A stretch of DNA of 64,000 nt from Gammaproteobacteria bacterium (lineage in GTDB: Bacteria; Pseudomonadota; Gammaproteobacteria; GRL18): contig JADGDG010000007.1 of the NCBI GenBank assembly GCA_016744995.1, forward strand, positions 124,001-188,000. The letters run 5' to 3'. Of this stretch, positions 8,462-17,765 are shown piece after piece. A program made the translations under genes and the position numbers. Below the pieces are notes generated by a model. That model did not search any database, was not told the DNA's origin, and saw nothing but the letters and a program-made list of their open reading frames with translations. Position 1 is the first letter of the stretch. Each line of letters starts with the position of its first letter.

Positions 8462-9892
8462 TTACAAGCTTTGAATAGTCACCTGATTTTGTTTTGCATT
8501 ACGGCCTTTTTTGGTCAGTATTTCATATTTTAATTCCTGCTTTTCGCCCACTGAAAGTGAGCTGTGAATATCAACGGTTTGAAAGTCATGCTTTTTAATT
8601 TCTAATTGACTTTTGACCACTGCATCACCTGAGATTAACCTGCGGATCTCAACCTTAATAGCCTTGTCTGTAAAATTCCGTAAGTGCTGACTATAGGCAC
8701 GATGTTCATTCCAGCCTGCAACAGTACTCCTATGGTCAATGGTCATATGACCATCACCGATCCTGCGATATAAATTGCCCTTTCTATAATGCATCCAGAT
8801 ATTATCTTTCCAGTTTTTCATATTCACCAGTTCAAAATAGATATCAGGATCAGCTCCGGTATTTAATTCAACTTTATCGCCAATCGAGGTATATTTCAGA
8901 GGTAGTCCTGCAACATAGGTCAGACTGCCCTGCTGGTTTTTCTGATAGAGCTGAACCTTACCTTCTGGAAGTGGAGCATCACCTAATGAGGATTTCTTAT
9001 CATTATTAAAAATGAATACTCTGGCTAGAATATCTCCATATTCTCTGGGACGATAACGATAAACTGTATCAATTTCTATAGCCTGTGCAAAACTGGTACG
9101 CAGGCGTTTTGCCCATTGATCGGGTATGGTTTCTGTGCCTTCAATAGTAAAAATATAATATTCACTCAGACTGTCTTTTGCCACCTGTTTTTCTGTATCA
9201 ATACTATCCATAACAGCCCCTGGCATCTCTTCCATTTCATATCGTCCTGCAGATTTAGACATCATATTCATAGCTATTCTGCTTCTCATTACTTTTTTTC
9301 GTTCTTTTATCTGATCATTTTTATAACTTGCCTGTTTCACCAGTTCATTGACTCGTTCCACCAGATTGATTTTACCAATCACCAGCCGTACCTGTGCATC
9401 TTCATAGTTTTCACCTGAATGATTGGTCACTGTGACAAAAGAATCCAGAGCCATAGTCTTACCACTTTGGGACAAAATACCTGAATAATCTGCCTGCCAG
9501 GTAATACCCGAGGTAAAATAAGTAATTTCAACAGTTGCTAACACTTCAAGTGTGCTTTTTATATTCCAGTACAACATCTGAGGCTTATCATGAGGAAATG
9601 TGCTGTTACTTAAATGCATCTGCGTTGGATGAGATAAAAATTCAACCTGCACTGAAGTCGGATCAATTCGCGTATTTGCCCAGCTGAACTGCAGGCGATT
9701 TTGTCCTTTTTTAATACTGATCTGTCGTGTTTCTCTCACTAGTGTTAAATCTTCTGAATTGTAAATCGTTAATTGCACACTGTCCCTGGAGGGTAATGTT
9801 GAGAGGTCAATATTCTTTGCCATAAGGCTTATAGGCATTATGATAAAAACACCAGTGAATAAAACCAATATTATTTGCTTATAATTTTTCAT
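8462..9892 (-). CDS. DUF4139 domain secreted protein
   Basis: A 476-residue protein from the ATG at 9892; a GTG four codons upstream is possible. After a signal peptide (KQIILVLFTGVFIIMPISLMA) it follows the DUF4139 pattern: VQLTIYNSEDLTLVRETR, GQNRLQFSWANTRIDPTSV, a central YFTSGITWQADYSG, and C-terminal immunoglobulin-like strands. DUF4139 proteins are secreted beta-rich proteins of unknown role. It lies five bases after the stop of a shorter homologous gene, forming a two-gene operon. Confidence 0.82.
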   Translation of the reverse strand: MKNYKQIILVLFTGVFIIMPISLMAKNIDLSTLPSRDSVQLTIYNSEDLTLVRETRQISIKKGQNRLQFSWANTRIDPTSVQVEFLSHPTQMHLSNSTFPHDKPQMLYWNIKSTLEVLATVEITYFTSGITWQADYSGILSQSGKTMALDSFVTVTNHSGENYEDAQVRLVIGKINLVERVNELVKQASYKNDQIKERKKVMRSRIAMNMMSKSAGRYEMEEMPGAVMDSIDTEKQVAKDSLSEYYIFTIEGTETIPDQWAKRLRTSFAQAIEIDTVYRYRPREYGDILARVFIFNNDKKSSLGDAPLPEGKVQLYQKNQQGSLTYVAGLPLKYTSIGDKVELNTGADPDIYFELVNMKNWKDNIWMHYRKGNLYRRIGDGHMTIDHRSTVAGWNEHRAYSQHLRNFTDKAIKVEIRRLISGDAVVKSQLEIKKHDFQTVDIHSSLSVGEKQELKYEILTKKGRNAKQNQVTIQSL

Positions 9893-9897
9893 TTTTA

Positions 9898-11103
9898 TTA
9901 CCACTCATTTTTAAAAGTAATATTTAATTTTTTTTCCAGCTTAACCACTTTAGTCTGCCCCTTTCTTGCTGGTAAGCTGATCTGATAGACTATTTTTTGG
10001 CTGGAGCCTTGTTTTTTTATTGGTTTTGTAGAAAAAGATGTATCATCCCCAACTTGCCATTCAATAATATTATTATATGAACCTCGCTGACTGGATGAGA
10101 ATACTTCATTACGTAATGCAGGAATAGATTCTTCAATGATTAAATTAACTGGTTTATCTTTAAAGTTTTCAATCTCATATTTGACCAGTGTGTCAATATT
10201 ATAAAGATTGCCATTAATCCGCTGGCGTTTTTTTCGTTCAATAATTCGTTTTACCACAATGTCTCTCGCCTCACCGATGAACAGTTTTCCTTCATCATCT
10301 ATGGCGGTATAGTCTCCCCAGTCTTCACCCACAAACACGGAAGTGCCACTTTTGTCCTGCTGATAGATGCGAAATTTACCCGGGGCAAGTGAGTGTTTGC
10401 CTAAATTATGTTTGGTATCATTCTGTAAATGATAATGCATCAATACATTCAATTTATCCTGAGCACGATTGCGATATCCTAACTCTGAAGCATTCACAGT
10501 ATAGGTTTTATCAATTGGTACAGCAGTATATTGCTGGTTTAAAAATTCCTGGGTTTCATTAAGCCCCATCGGTAGAACAATCTTTTCTCCTTCGCCTGTA
10601 TTCATATACGCATCAAGGAAAGACTCTCCTGATTGATTATTGACTTTAACGTACTGCGCCATTTGCATTTTAGTTTCCTTACTATTAGTGCGAGCAATGT
10701 AGTGGTAATTTCGATTTAATCCACTAATCGCATAAGTAATTCGCACTCTGGCACTACCATTTTGGCTGGCCGATACCTTCCAGGTTAAGGCAGATTCATT
10801 GGGTGGATAACTGACAGACAGGATATTTGTTTTTACACTCTTTTCTGCAGCATCCTCTATCACTCTAAAAACAATGGTTTCAGGCCTGATGGTGGTATTA
10901 TGCCAGGAAAAGTCAATATCATTATTGCCTTTTTTTAGAGGAACAATACGCTCTTCTTCAATTATTGTGGTGTTTTTATTTTCCAGTTGAATCTCAACGT
11001 GTTCTCTTACTGGCAAAGTGATCAATTTTATACGCGCATAAGTATTGACTGAAACCGCACATAAACTGAATGCAATCACACCATAGAGGATCTTATGATT
11101 CAT
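9898..11103 (-). CDS. DUF4139-like secreted protein, paralogue of its neighbour
   Basis: A 401-residue protein. GGAG lies six bases before the ATG at 11103, which decides against the ATG at 11115. It has a signal peptide (ILYGVIAFSLCAVSVNTYA) and the same layout as the downstream gene: VEIQLENKNTTIIEEER, KGNNDIDFSWHNTTIRPETI and RVRITYAISGLNRNYHYIA match the DUF4139 segments in order. The two look like an ancient tandem duplication. Function is unknown. Extracytoplasmic location follows from the leader. Confidence 0.78.
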   Translation of the reverse strand: MNHKILYGVIAFSLCAVSVNTYARIKLITLPVREHVEIQLENKNTTIIEEERIVPLKKGNNDIDFSWHNTTIRPETIVFRVIEDAAEKSVKTNILSVSYPPNESALTWKVSASQNGSARVRITYAISGLNRNYHYIARTNSKETKMQMAQYVKVNNQSGESFLDAYMNTGEGEKIVLPMGLNETQEFLNQQYTAVPIDKTYTVNASELGYRNRAQDKLNVLMHYHLQNDTKHNLGKHSLAPGKFRIYQQDKSGTSVFVGEDWGDYTAIDDEGKLFIGEARDIVVKRIIERKKRQRINGNLYNIDTLVKYEIENFKDKPVNLIIEESIPALRNEVFSSSQRGSYNNIIEWQVGDDTSFSTKPIKKQGSSQKIVYQISLPARKGQTKVVKLEKKLNITFKNEW

Positions 11104-11115
11104 TTTGTTCTCCAT

Positions 11116-11371
11116 TTCTATTCAAATTATTTTAAATACTACTCATACAGACGCCATAAATTAAGAAAAGGGTTAACCAGTATTAAAAATATTTACCTTC
11201 ATAGTATTTAATATTAATCATTATTGGCAATTATTATGAAATAGTATAACTATTACTTCACCTTTCCTCCGCCACTTAAAATTCTCTTAATTCTATCTGA
11301 AATCATCTGATCTGAAGCATCATGAAGTGAAAAACACCGATAGTAGTCCAAATATTCATCATAATAAATAA
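11116..11371. other. AT-rich intergenic stretch, divergent promoter region
   Basis: This is the left part of a ~360-base gap between the divergent DUF4139 pair and the DUF4123-Rhs operon. It is very AT-rich with no open frame of note. It must hold the leftward promoter, which I could not place. The right part of the gap contains the rightward promoter and palindromes listed separately. Confidence 0.5.
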
Positions 11372-11400
11372 TTGTCAAGCATTAAAAAATTTAATATAAT
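11372..11400 (+). promoter_or_regulatory. Sigma-70 promoter of the DUF4123-Rhs operon
   Basis: TTGTCA (11372-11377), a 17-base spacer and TATAAT (11395-11400), about 70 bases upstream of the DUF4123 start. Transcription should begin near 11407, just before a Fur-like palindrome. Confidence 0.75.
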
Positions 11401-11407
11401 AAAAACC

Positions 11408-11420
11408 GAGAATGATTCTC
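11408..11420. promoter_or_regulatory. Fur-box-like operator
   Basis: GAGAATGATTCTC is a perfect 6-1-6 palindrome. It matches the Fur consensus TGATAATnATTATCA at 10 of 14 positions and is identical to the core of common Fur sites of the form GAGAATnATTCTC. It starts about eight bases after the -10 hexamer, so a bound repressor would cover the transcription start. Iron control of the Rhs operon is inferred. Confidence 0.6.
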
Positions 11421-11421
11421 C

Positions 11422-11447
11422 TCCCGAAATTTAATCAAATTTTGGGA
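11422..11447. repeat. Inverted repeat in the leader of the DUF4123-Rhs transcript
   Basis: TCCCGAAATTT / AAATTTTGGGA, an 11-base inverted repeat with one mismatch and loop AATC, immediately after the Fur-like site and 26 bases before the start codon. It could be a leader hairpin or a second operator. No T tract follows. Confidence 0.45.
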
Positions 11448-11472
11448 CATTGACAATATTGGATGCCTTATC

Positions 11473-12471
11473 ATGGATGATAAAAACAGTGCAATTCTTA
11501 ATGCACACAATACCCAGCAAGAGCTCTTACAAGAACAGTTCCGCCATTTTATTCAAAATCAGACGGCAGAGCATTTTTATATCCTGTTCAACTCAGCTAA
11601 CCATCCCCAGTTGCCTCAGCAATATTATAAACTTGATCCTGAGCAGCAATATATTGGTTTATTACAGGAATTACTGGAAGGTTATAACGAACAATCCATA
11701 CCCGTTATGCCCTATCTGGTGAAAATTAAAAACAAAACCATTGAAGAAAATCCCTTTATCGATTGGCTATTCAGCACACCTGAGACACAAAGCAGCTTCT
11801 TTGCACTGACCAGTCATGCAGATCTGAAAACCCTTGCCGCACATTGGGACAGCATAGCACTGGTTTACAATTGCCAGCAGCAAATTGTTATTCTGCGCCT
11901 CTTTGATGGACGTATCAGTGAACCATTTTTATCTAAAATCACCCTGGGCGAGCAACAGCAATTATTAGGGCCTTGTCAAAGTCTCTGGTTTCCTAATGAA
12001 TCCGGCAGGGCAATCATTATAAATAATTCAGCAACAAATAATCAGCCACAGACAGCCCCCTGGTTTCATTTATCACAACAGCATGAAAGCTGGTTAGCAG
12101 GTAATAAAGACAATGCACTGCTCTACAATTTGATTCTCTATTTATGGGAAAATCATTCCGATACACTGGCTCAATATTCACCTGAAATTATTGAATCACT
12201 CATCGCACAGAGTCTTAAAAAAGCCCTTAGATTAGGCTTTACAGAGCCTGATGCTATTTATTTTTGCACCTCACTCTTTTTTTACTACTCGCCGATATTG
12301 TATCAAAGTCATCTGATTCAAACACTCTGGTCACAACCTGCCAGTGAACAACAACATTTACAAAACCTCAGGGAAAAAATTACCCCACAGCAGTGGCAGC
12401 AAATCACTCAACCTGCATCAATGGATGATTGGATGAACATTCCGGAATACAGCATTTTAATAGCAGACTAA
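11473..12471 (+). CDS. DUF4123 domain protein, type VI effector adaptor
   Basis: A 332-residue protein with a DUF4123 domain at about residues 35-160: HFYILFNSANHP, VPYL-like VMPYLVKI, NPFIDWLF, LVYNCQQQIVILRLFDGRIS and LGPCQSLWF. DUF4123 proteins (Tap/TEC) are adaptors that hold a type VI secretion effector and load it onto a VgrG spike. It sits 55 bases upstream of a large Rhs gene, the standard adaptor-effector order. The C-terminal half is helical and variable, as expected for the cargo-specific part. No VgrG or other type VI gene lies in the window. The Shine-Dalgarno match is weak. Confidence 0.8.
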   Translation: MDDKNSAILNAHNTQQELLQEQFRHFIQNQTAEHFYILFNSANHPQLPQQYYKLDPEQQYIGLLQELLEGYNEQSIPVMPYLVKIKNKTIEENPFIDWLFSTPETQSSFFALTSHADLKTLAAHWDSIALVYNCQQQIVILRLFDGRISEPFLSKITLGEQQQLLGPCQSLWFPNESGRAIIINNSATNNQPQTAPWFHLSQQHESWLAGNKDNALLYNLILYLWENHSDTLAQYSPEIIESLIAQSLKKALRLGFTEPDAIYFCTSLFFYYSPILYQSHLIQTLWSQPASEQQHLQNLREKITPQQWQQITQPASMDDWMNIPEYSILIAD

Positions 12472-12526
12472 ACCTCAGAAAAAACTAAGCACTCATACAA
12501 AACGAACTGGGAATTAAGGATAATTC

Positions 12527-15500
12527 ATGGCCGAAGAGACATCACTTAGCAATAACATCAGTAAACAAGCTAACAATTTACTCACCAATGGCGTTGATAG
12601 CGATAAATACAAAAGTGACAAAACAGGTATTCGCTGCCACCCAAGCACTCACTATATCGAACTCGCCTATTGTTACGATGATATTGATAAAACCCCTGCG
12701 GCTTATGTCCCCTATACCTTAAGCTTTGCTGATCAGTCCACACGAAGCGGCACTCTGAACGAAAAAGGCTATGCACTGGAGGATCTAGTCCCTGTGGGCC
12801 CTGTGACAGTTCAATATGGTGCTAGTAGCAAAGAGAGTATCGAAGATGAGGCCGAAGCCAGGCAATTACGTCAGGAATTTAAACAATCACTGGATCAGTT
12901 TATTGCCCAAATGAAACAGGATAAAAAATTTCAGGATATGGTCTGGAAAGAACTGGCCTGGTGGGAAAAAGGCCTGGTCAAAACCGGTGCCTTTATGGAA
13001 GGTGTGGGCGATGGTGCTCGTAGTCTGGCTGATATGGCAGGAGCCGTCGGCAGTTTCCTGGCAAAAGCAGGGGTGGAATATGCCGACCTGCTTCATTGTC
13101 TGTCAACCGGTGACTACAACGAACTTGAACGCAAGATGAAAGTCGCCCGGGAACAGGGTGAAAATGTCTATGAAGAAGCCGATGAAGCCTCTGAAAATCT
13201 GATTTTGCTGCTCAGTGATGATGAAGTTCGACAACTATTACTGGATTTTCCAGAGCGTTATTGGGACAGCCTGTCCGAAGTTGAAGCCACCCGTATGGCT
13301 GGTGGTGCCGCCTTTGAAATAGCCATAGGTCTTTTACTGGCTGCAGCAACTGGTGGTGCGGGTGCCGCTGCAATGGGTGCTTCCGTCGTTGCCCGTCTGG
13401 GTGTTCATGCCCAAAAAGCCGCTTCCACTTTAAAAAAACTGATAGTCGTATTGAAAAAAATACGCACTAAAAATACCTATCGAGGGATCACTCAACGTAA
13501 AAACACTCATATTATTAACAAGCCCCAAAGTGCCGGCAGCACGGCCCAGGGCGGCGCATTACCAAATAACAGGCTGTCACCCGAAGCAAAAGCCACCAAA
13601 GTCGGTGGTGAACCAGTAAGTCTGGTCACGGGTGAAGAACTCTTACAACAAACCGATTTCACACTTTCAGGCCCCCTGTCACTAAATTGGCAACGTACCT
13701 ACCGCAGCAGTAATCCCTATGATATCGGCCTGGGTCATGGCTGGACTCACCCCTTAATCGGCTGGCTCAGTCAGGATTGGCACTTTATTTATTATCATGA
13801 TCAGGAAGGCCGAAAAATCCCCTTCCCGATCCCTCAAAAAGGGCAATACAGCTCCAATACCGCTGAGCAAATCCGTCTGACGGCTCAGGAAGACGGCCTG
13901 TATCGTCTGCAATTTCTTAAAGATGAGCAGCCTGATCGGCTGTTTAAATTCATCAATCAGCAATATCGTCTGCATGCACTGCAAGACAGCATAGGCAATA
14001 CTCTGCAATGTCTGCACAACGACCATGGGCAAATAATTCAACTCCTGGGTAACTGGGGCAAAGGACTGCGTTTTCATTACCGTGGTAAACATATTATTCA
14101 AATTGATGAACTCAGTCTCATTAATAACAATCAAGCCAATACGCCGTCAAACACTCCAGAAGAAGCTCAGTTTCAAAACACTCGTAAGATCAACTACCAA
14201 TATGATCAACAGAATGATCTCATTGCCATTATTGATCCCGCAGATAATAGTGAACGCTTTGCCTATAAAAATCACATAATCACCCAGCGTACGTTAAAAA
14301 GTGGTTTTAATTTTTACTTTGAATGGGATCAATACACCATTGATGCCAAATGCCTGCATCAATGGGGCGATAATGGTATCTATGATTATCATTTTGAATG
14401 GGATGATGAAAACCAGCTGTCACGAACCATCGATAGTAACGGTGGTGTACTCATTACTCATTACAATGACATGGGCTTAGCCATCAAAGAAATTGATCCT
14501 GAAGGAGGTGAAACACACTACGAATACAATGAAGCAGGACTATTGAGTAAAACCATTGATCCAATGGGTGCCGCTTCAGAGTACCAATATAATGAGCTGG
14601 GGCTTGTGACACAGCAGAGCGATCCCTTAGGCAATAGCCAAACCATTGAATACAATGACCTGGGTCAGCCGACACAAATTACCGATGCCGCTAACAATGT
14701 CTGGTTACGTGACTATGATGAACGAGGTTTATTAAGCCAGCTCACCGATCCACAAGGCAATCAGACACAATATCAATACAATCACTTTGGCCAGCCCGCA
14801 TTGATCACCAATGCCCTGGGACAAAGCACTCAATTACTCTGGAATGCACAAGGTGAACTGCTGACAGAAAAAACACCTGACGGCCAGACCACTCACTATC
14901 ACTATAATGCACAAGGGCAGATCCAAAGTGCTCAACAGGCTAACGAAAACCCCACAGAGTACCTTTATGATCTTCTGGGGCATGTTACACAAATTAAGTT
15001 AGCCAATGGGCAGAGTCAGCACTTTACATACAATCACAGTGGCCAGTTGACCCAGTACACCGACGAAGCAGGTCGTCAAACACAATATCAATACGATGGC
15101 CTGTCACAAGTGCGTCGCAGAATTGATCCCATGGGCCAGACACTCACCTATTTCTATGATAAAGAACGCAACCTGACGGGATTGCAAAACGAAAAAGGCG
15201 AAAGCCATCAACTTCATTATGATAAAAATGAGCGCTTGATTGCCGAAGTGGGCTTTGATGGTCGTCAGCAGCATTATCGTTATAATGAGTCCGGTCATCT
15301 GGTTGAACAAATTGATGGTTCACTGAGACCAAATCCTGTTACTAATCCTGTTATTAAGAGTAGTGAACAAAACCATCCTCAAAATAGCAATGAGCAAGCT
15401 CAAAAAATCCCGTCGGATGATGCCTTAGTTACACAGTTTCAACGTAATTCTCTGGGTCAGCTAACAGCTAAAACAACTGCCGATGGTGAACAAAGCACTT

Positions 15501-17191
15501 TTGCTTATAACCCATCAGGCCAGCTTACTTTAGCAGAAAACCCGCAGTGCAAAGTCATCTATGATTACGATACTCTGGGTAATCAAATTGAAGAGACACA
15601 AAAAACTGAGACACAAAACCAGAGCCTGATCCATAAATACGATCCACTGGGCAATCGCATTAAAACCACCCTGCCCTCTGGTCAGGTGGTCTCTTGCCAG
15701 TACAATCACCAGCAGTTATTCACTCAGGTCTCACTGGATAATGAAGTCATCAGCCAAATCCAGCGTGATGCACTGGGACGGGAAATCAGCAAACAACAAG
15801 GCCAGATGATTTCACACAATCGTTACGATCCCATGGGACGACTGTCCAGTCATCAGGTGTCTCACCAGAAAACCCAAAGCACTCTGATACAACGTGGTTA
15901 TGCCTATGATCATGCAGGCAATCTTTCTACCATTGATGATTTCAAAAAAGGCACCACCCACTACCGATACGATGCCTTAAACCGTTTGACACAGGTTAAG
16001 AGCTTTGTCAGTGAACAATTTGCCTTTGATCCTGCTGGCAACCTGTTAGCCCAGCAAAGCACACAAGACACCTCACCTCAGCCGACCAACCAGACACAAA
16101 CACCACAAGTCTCAGGCAACCGACTGAGCTTTTTGGGTGATCGAAAGTTTGAATATGACTCTCGGGGTAATCTGGTTAAAGAGCAGCGAGGCAAAGGCGG
16201 TCAACTACAAACCGAGTTTAGCTACAATGCTTCAAATCAACTGATCAAAGTAACAAAAAGCAAGACCTATAAACAGGAAGAGTATTTCTACACCTACGAT
16301 GCCCTGGGCCGTAGGATTAATAAAACCACACCAGAACAAAGCATTAATTTTTTCTGGAATGGCGATGTCTTACTCAGTGAGCAAATAAGCAATACAAACG
16401 GACAAGAAAGCCAATCAAAAATCTATCTCTATGAACCTGATAGTTTTAAACCTTTAGCTATTATTCAAGACCAGCAGATTTATCACTACCATTTAGACCA
16501 TCTGGGCACACCCCAGGAACTGACTCACCACAATGGCGAACTGGCCTGGTCGGTTCGATATAAAGCCTATGGCAATGTGGTCAAAAAGGTGGTTGAGTCA
16601 ATTGAGAACAACCTGAGGTTTCAGGGGCAGTATTATGATGTCGAAACAGGCTTGCATTATAATCGCCATCGGTATTATGATCCCACTACGGCACGATTTA
16701 TTAGCCTTGATCCCATTGGGCTGCTGGGTGGGAATAATAATTATGAGTATGTGAATAATCCTATTGCCTGGATTGATCCATTAGGATTGGCGGCTAAATC
16801 AGGTGATTGTCGAAAACCAGAAGCTGGTGATGTTGCAAAGAGGGTATCTAATCCCGTTCCAGAAACTATAGCTAGGATCGTACCTGATACTCCTATTACT
16901 CGTGCATCGGGAACACTAGGTAGACCTGGCGCAGATGATGTTTTTGTAACTGATGCGAGTGATATTAGAGGGCTAAGTGCCAAACAAATAGCTGAACGCT
17001 TGACTATTCCTGAAAGTCCCACAGGATTTAGAGTCATTGAGTTTCCAACACCAAAGTCAGGCATTGCTTCACCTATTAACAGAACTGATCCAGGATTCAT
17101 TGGCGGAGGTCGAACAGCGGGAGGAGCACGCGAGTTTATAATACCTAATGGTTCAATTCCTTCTGGTTCTAGTACGAGGGTTGTGAGATGA
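12527..17191 (+). CDS. Rhs/YD-repeat toxin with C-terminal Ntox10-like domain
   Basis: A full-length 1554-residue polymorphic toxin. Residues 1-110 contain a small beta domain (PYTLSFADQSTRSGTLNEKG). Residues ~262-290 are a hydrophobic Gly/Ala-rich segment (GLLLAAATGGAGAAAMGASV). A DUF6531-like start of the Rhs shell begins near 360 (GGEPVSLVTGEELLQQTDF). YD repeats fill ~600-1380, and the core ends YDPTTARFISLDPIGLLGG...NPIAWIDPLGL near 1420, the motif where Rhs shells self-cleave to free the tip. The last ~130 residues (FVTDASDIRGLSAKQIAERL, then INRTDPGFIGGGRTAGGARE) resemble the domain I know as polymorphic toxin type 10; target not established. No PAAR domain is visible. AAGGA precedes the ATG, and the stop overlaps the immunity start. 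Confidence 0.9.
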   Translation: MAEETSLSNNISKQANNLLTNGVDSDKYKSDKTGIRCHPSTHYIELAYCYDDIDKTPAAYVPYTLSFADQSTRSGTLNEKGYALEDLVPVGPVTVQYGASSKESIEDEAEARQLRQEFKQSLDQFIAQMKQDKKFQDMVWKELAWWEKGLVKTGAFMEGVGDGARSLADMAGAVGSFLAKAGVEYADLLHCLSTGDYNELERKMKVAREQGENVYEEADEASENLILLLSDDEVRQLLLDFPERYWDSLSEVEATRMAGGAAFEIAIGLLLAAATGGAGAAAMGASVVARLGVHAQKAASTLKKLIVVLKKIRTKNTYRGITQRKNTHIINKPQSAGSTAQGGALPNNRLSPEAKATKVGGEPVSLVTGEELLQQTDFTLSGPLSLNWQRTYRSSNPYDIGLGHGWTHPLIGWLSQDWHFIYYHDQEGRKIPFPIPQKGQYSSNTAEQIRLTAQEDGLYRLQFLKDEQPDRLFKFINQQYRLHALQDSIGNTLQCLHNDHGQIIQLLGNWGKGLRFHYRGKHIIQIDELSLINNNQANTPSNTPEEAQFQNTRKINYQYDQQNDLIAIIDPADNSERFAYKNHIITQRTLKSGFNFYFEWDQYTIDAKCLHQWGDNGIYDYHFEWDDENQLSRTIDSNGGVLITHYNDMGLAIKEIDPEGGETHYEYNEAGLLSKTIDPMGAASEYQYNELGLVTQQSDPLGNSQTIEYNDLGQPTQITDAANNVWLRDYDERGLLSQLTDPQGNQTQYQYNHFGQPALITNALGQSTQLLWNAQGELLTEKTPDGQTTHYHYNAQGQIQSAQQANENPTEYLYDLLGHVTQIKLANGQSQHFTYNHSGQLTQYTDEAGRQTQYQYDGLSQVRRRIDPMGQTLTYFYDKERNLTGLQNEKGESHQLHYDKNERLIAEVGFDGRQQHYRYNESGHLVEQIDGSLRPNPVTNPVIKSSEQNHPQNSNEQAQKIPSDDALVTQFQRNSLGQLTAKTTADGEQSTFAYNPSGQLTLAENPQCKVIYDYDTLGNQIEETQKTETQNQSLIHKYDPLGNRIKTTLPSGQVVSCQYNHQQLFTQVSLDNEVISQIQRDALGREISKQQGQMISHNRYDPMGRLSSHQVSHQKTQSTLIQRGYAYDHAGNLSTIDDFKKGTTHYRYDALNRLTQVKSFVSEQFAFDPAGNLLAQQSTQDTSPQPTNQTQTPQVSGNRLSFLGDRKFEYDSRGNLVKEQRGKGGQLQTEFSYNASNQLIKVTKSKTYKQEEYFYTYDALGRRINKTTPEQSINFFWNGDVLLSEQISNTNGQESQSKIYLYEPDSFKPLAIIQDQQIYHYHLDHLGTPQELTHHNGELAWSVRYKAYGNVVKKVVESIENNLRFQGQYYDVETGLHYNRHRYYDPTTARFISLDPIGLLGGNNNYEYVNNPIAWIDPLGLAAKSGDCRKPEAGDVAKRVSNPVPETIARIVPDTPITRASGTLGRPGADDVFVTDASDIRGLSAKQIAERLTIPESPTGFRVIEFPTPKSGIASPINRTDPGFIGGGRTAGGAREFIIPNGSIPSGSSTRVVR
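16190..16795 (+). repeat. Rhs core 3' segment, copy 0 of a ~600-bp direct repeat
   Basis: The 3' part of the Rhs core recurs nearly unchanged at 23362-23965 and 25496-26100, and as a short remnant at 27053-27230. The conserved block runs from the codons of KGGQLQTEFSYNASNQL to DPLGL. It is the homology that allows the toxin tip to be exchanged by recombination. Confidence 0.85.
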
Positions 17192-17484
17192 GCAGAAAGC
17201 CACATAGTAGTGAAACCAGTTTAGTTGGTAGCTGGGTAGAAAAAGATAATTCTATAGTACAGGATTCGATATGTGAACGGATACAGTGGTTAACCGATTC
17301 CTATTTTGAGCAAATTGCTATAGATGGTGATAACTGGTCTGCCTTATATAAGAACCCCGCGGATGGAAGCTATTGGGAGTTAACATATCCTCAAAGCCAT
17401 ATGCATGGTGGAGGTCCGCCAACACTCCAACGTATATCTAAAGACGATGCTTGTAAGCGATACAGTATCAGGAGTAATCAATGA
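17188..17484 (+). CDS. Imm27-like immunity protein
   Basis: A 98-residue cytoplasmic protein starting in an ATGA overlap with the Rhs stop, the typical position of the cognate immunity gene. Its sequence (SLVGSWVEKDN, CERIQWLTDSYFEQIA, SALYKNPADGSYWELTYPQS, HMHGGGPPTLQRIS) matches the family I know as Imm27. It should neutralise the Rhs tip if it enters a sister cell. Family assignment is by recall of the motif pattern. Pairing is inferred from adjacency. Confidence 0.8.
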   Translation: MSRKPHSSETSLVGSWVEKDNSIVQDSICERIQWLTDSYFEQIAIDGDNWSALYKNPADGSYWELTYPQSHMHGGGPPTLQRISKDDACKRYSIRSNQ

Positions 17485-17579
17485 TTATGGTGTTCCGCCT
17501 AGTCCTGTTATTTGCACTGGGTATTCTCAGTACCCAAGCATTGAGTTATATACATTTTCCTGTCTTGCCTACGATGTAA
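17481..17579 (+). CDS. Small hydrophobic ORF overlapping the immunity gene end
   Basis: A 32-codon frame starts in an ATGA overlap with the Imm27-like stop. It encodes MIMVFRLVLLFALGILSTQA and twelve more residues, a signal-peptide-like sequence that then stops. It may be the surviving leader of a lost secreted immunity protein or a real small membrane peptide. Coding status is uncertain. Confidence 0.35.
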   Translation: MIMVFRLVLLFALGILSTQALSYIHFPVLPTM

Positions 17580-17651
17580 TCAAATACTCTCATATAGAGC
17601 GAAATGTTGAATCTCAGAATCAAAAATTCAACTATGATGGCAAGATAAACT

Positions 17652-17765
17652 TTCGGTGGCAAACCTGGAGGTGCTAAACAGTATTTAGTACCAAAATCTG
17701 AAGATAGAACAGATGGCTTATTAAAATCAGGCAAAATAAAAAGGGTTAATAAAACTTATGAGTAA
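17652..17765 (+). pseudogene. Fragment of a toxin tail
   Basis: A short frame reads FGGKPGGAKQYLVPKSED... and ends KRVNKTYE-stop. The GG-x-PGGAKQY segment resembles the C-terminal strand (GG..QFE/IL) of the other toxin tails in this island. The reading frame upstream is closed by stops and no carrier is attached, so only the last ~37 residues survive. Its stop overlaps the start of the next remnant. Confidence 0.5.

Noticed and set aside
13754-14134. 126-codon minus-strand frame within the Rhs shell
   Set aside because: A shadow of the YD-repeat coding frame with no supporting motif.
16741-17205. 154-codon minus-strand frame antisense to the Rhs tip
   Set aside because: It mirrors the Rhs/Imm27 coding frame, has no homology I recognise and lies fully within a supported gene.
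17405-17677. 90-codon plus-strand frame overlapping the Imm27-like gene end
   Set aside because: It is in a different frame from the convincing immunity gene, its sequence is not protein-like, and the remnants at 17652-17930 explain the region better.
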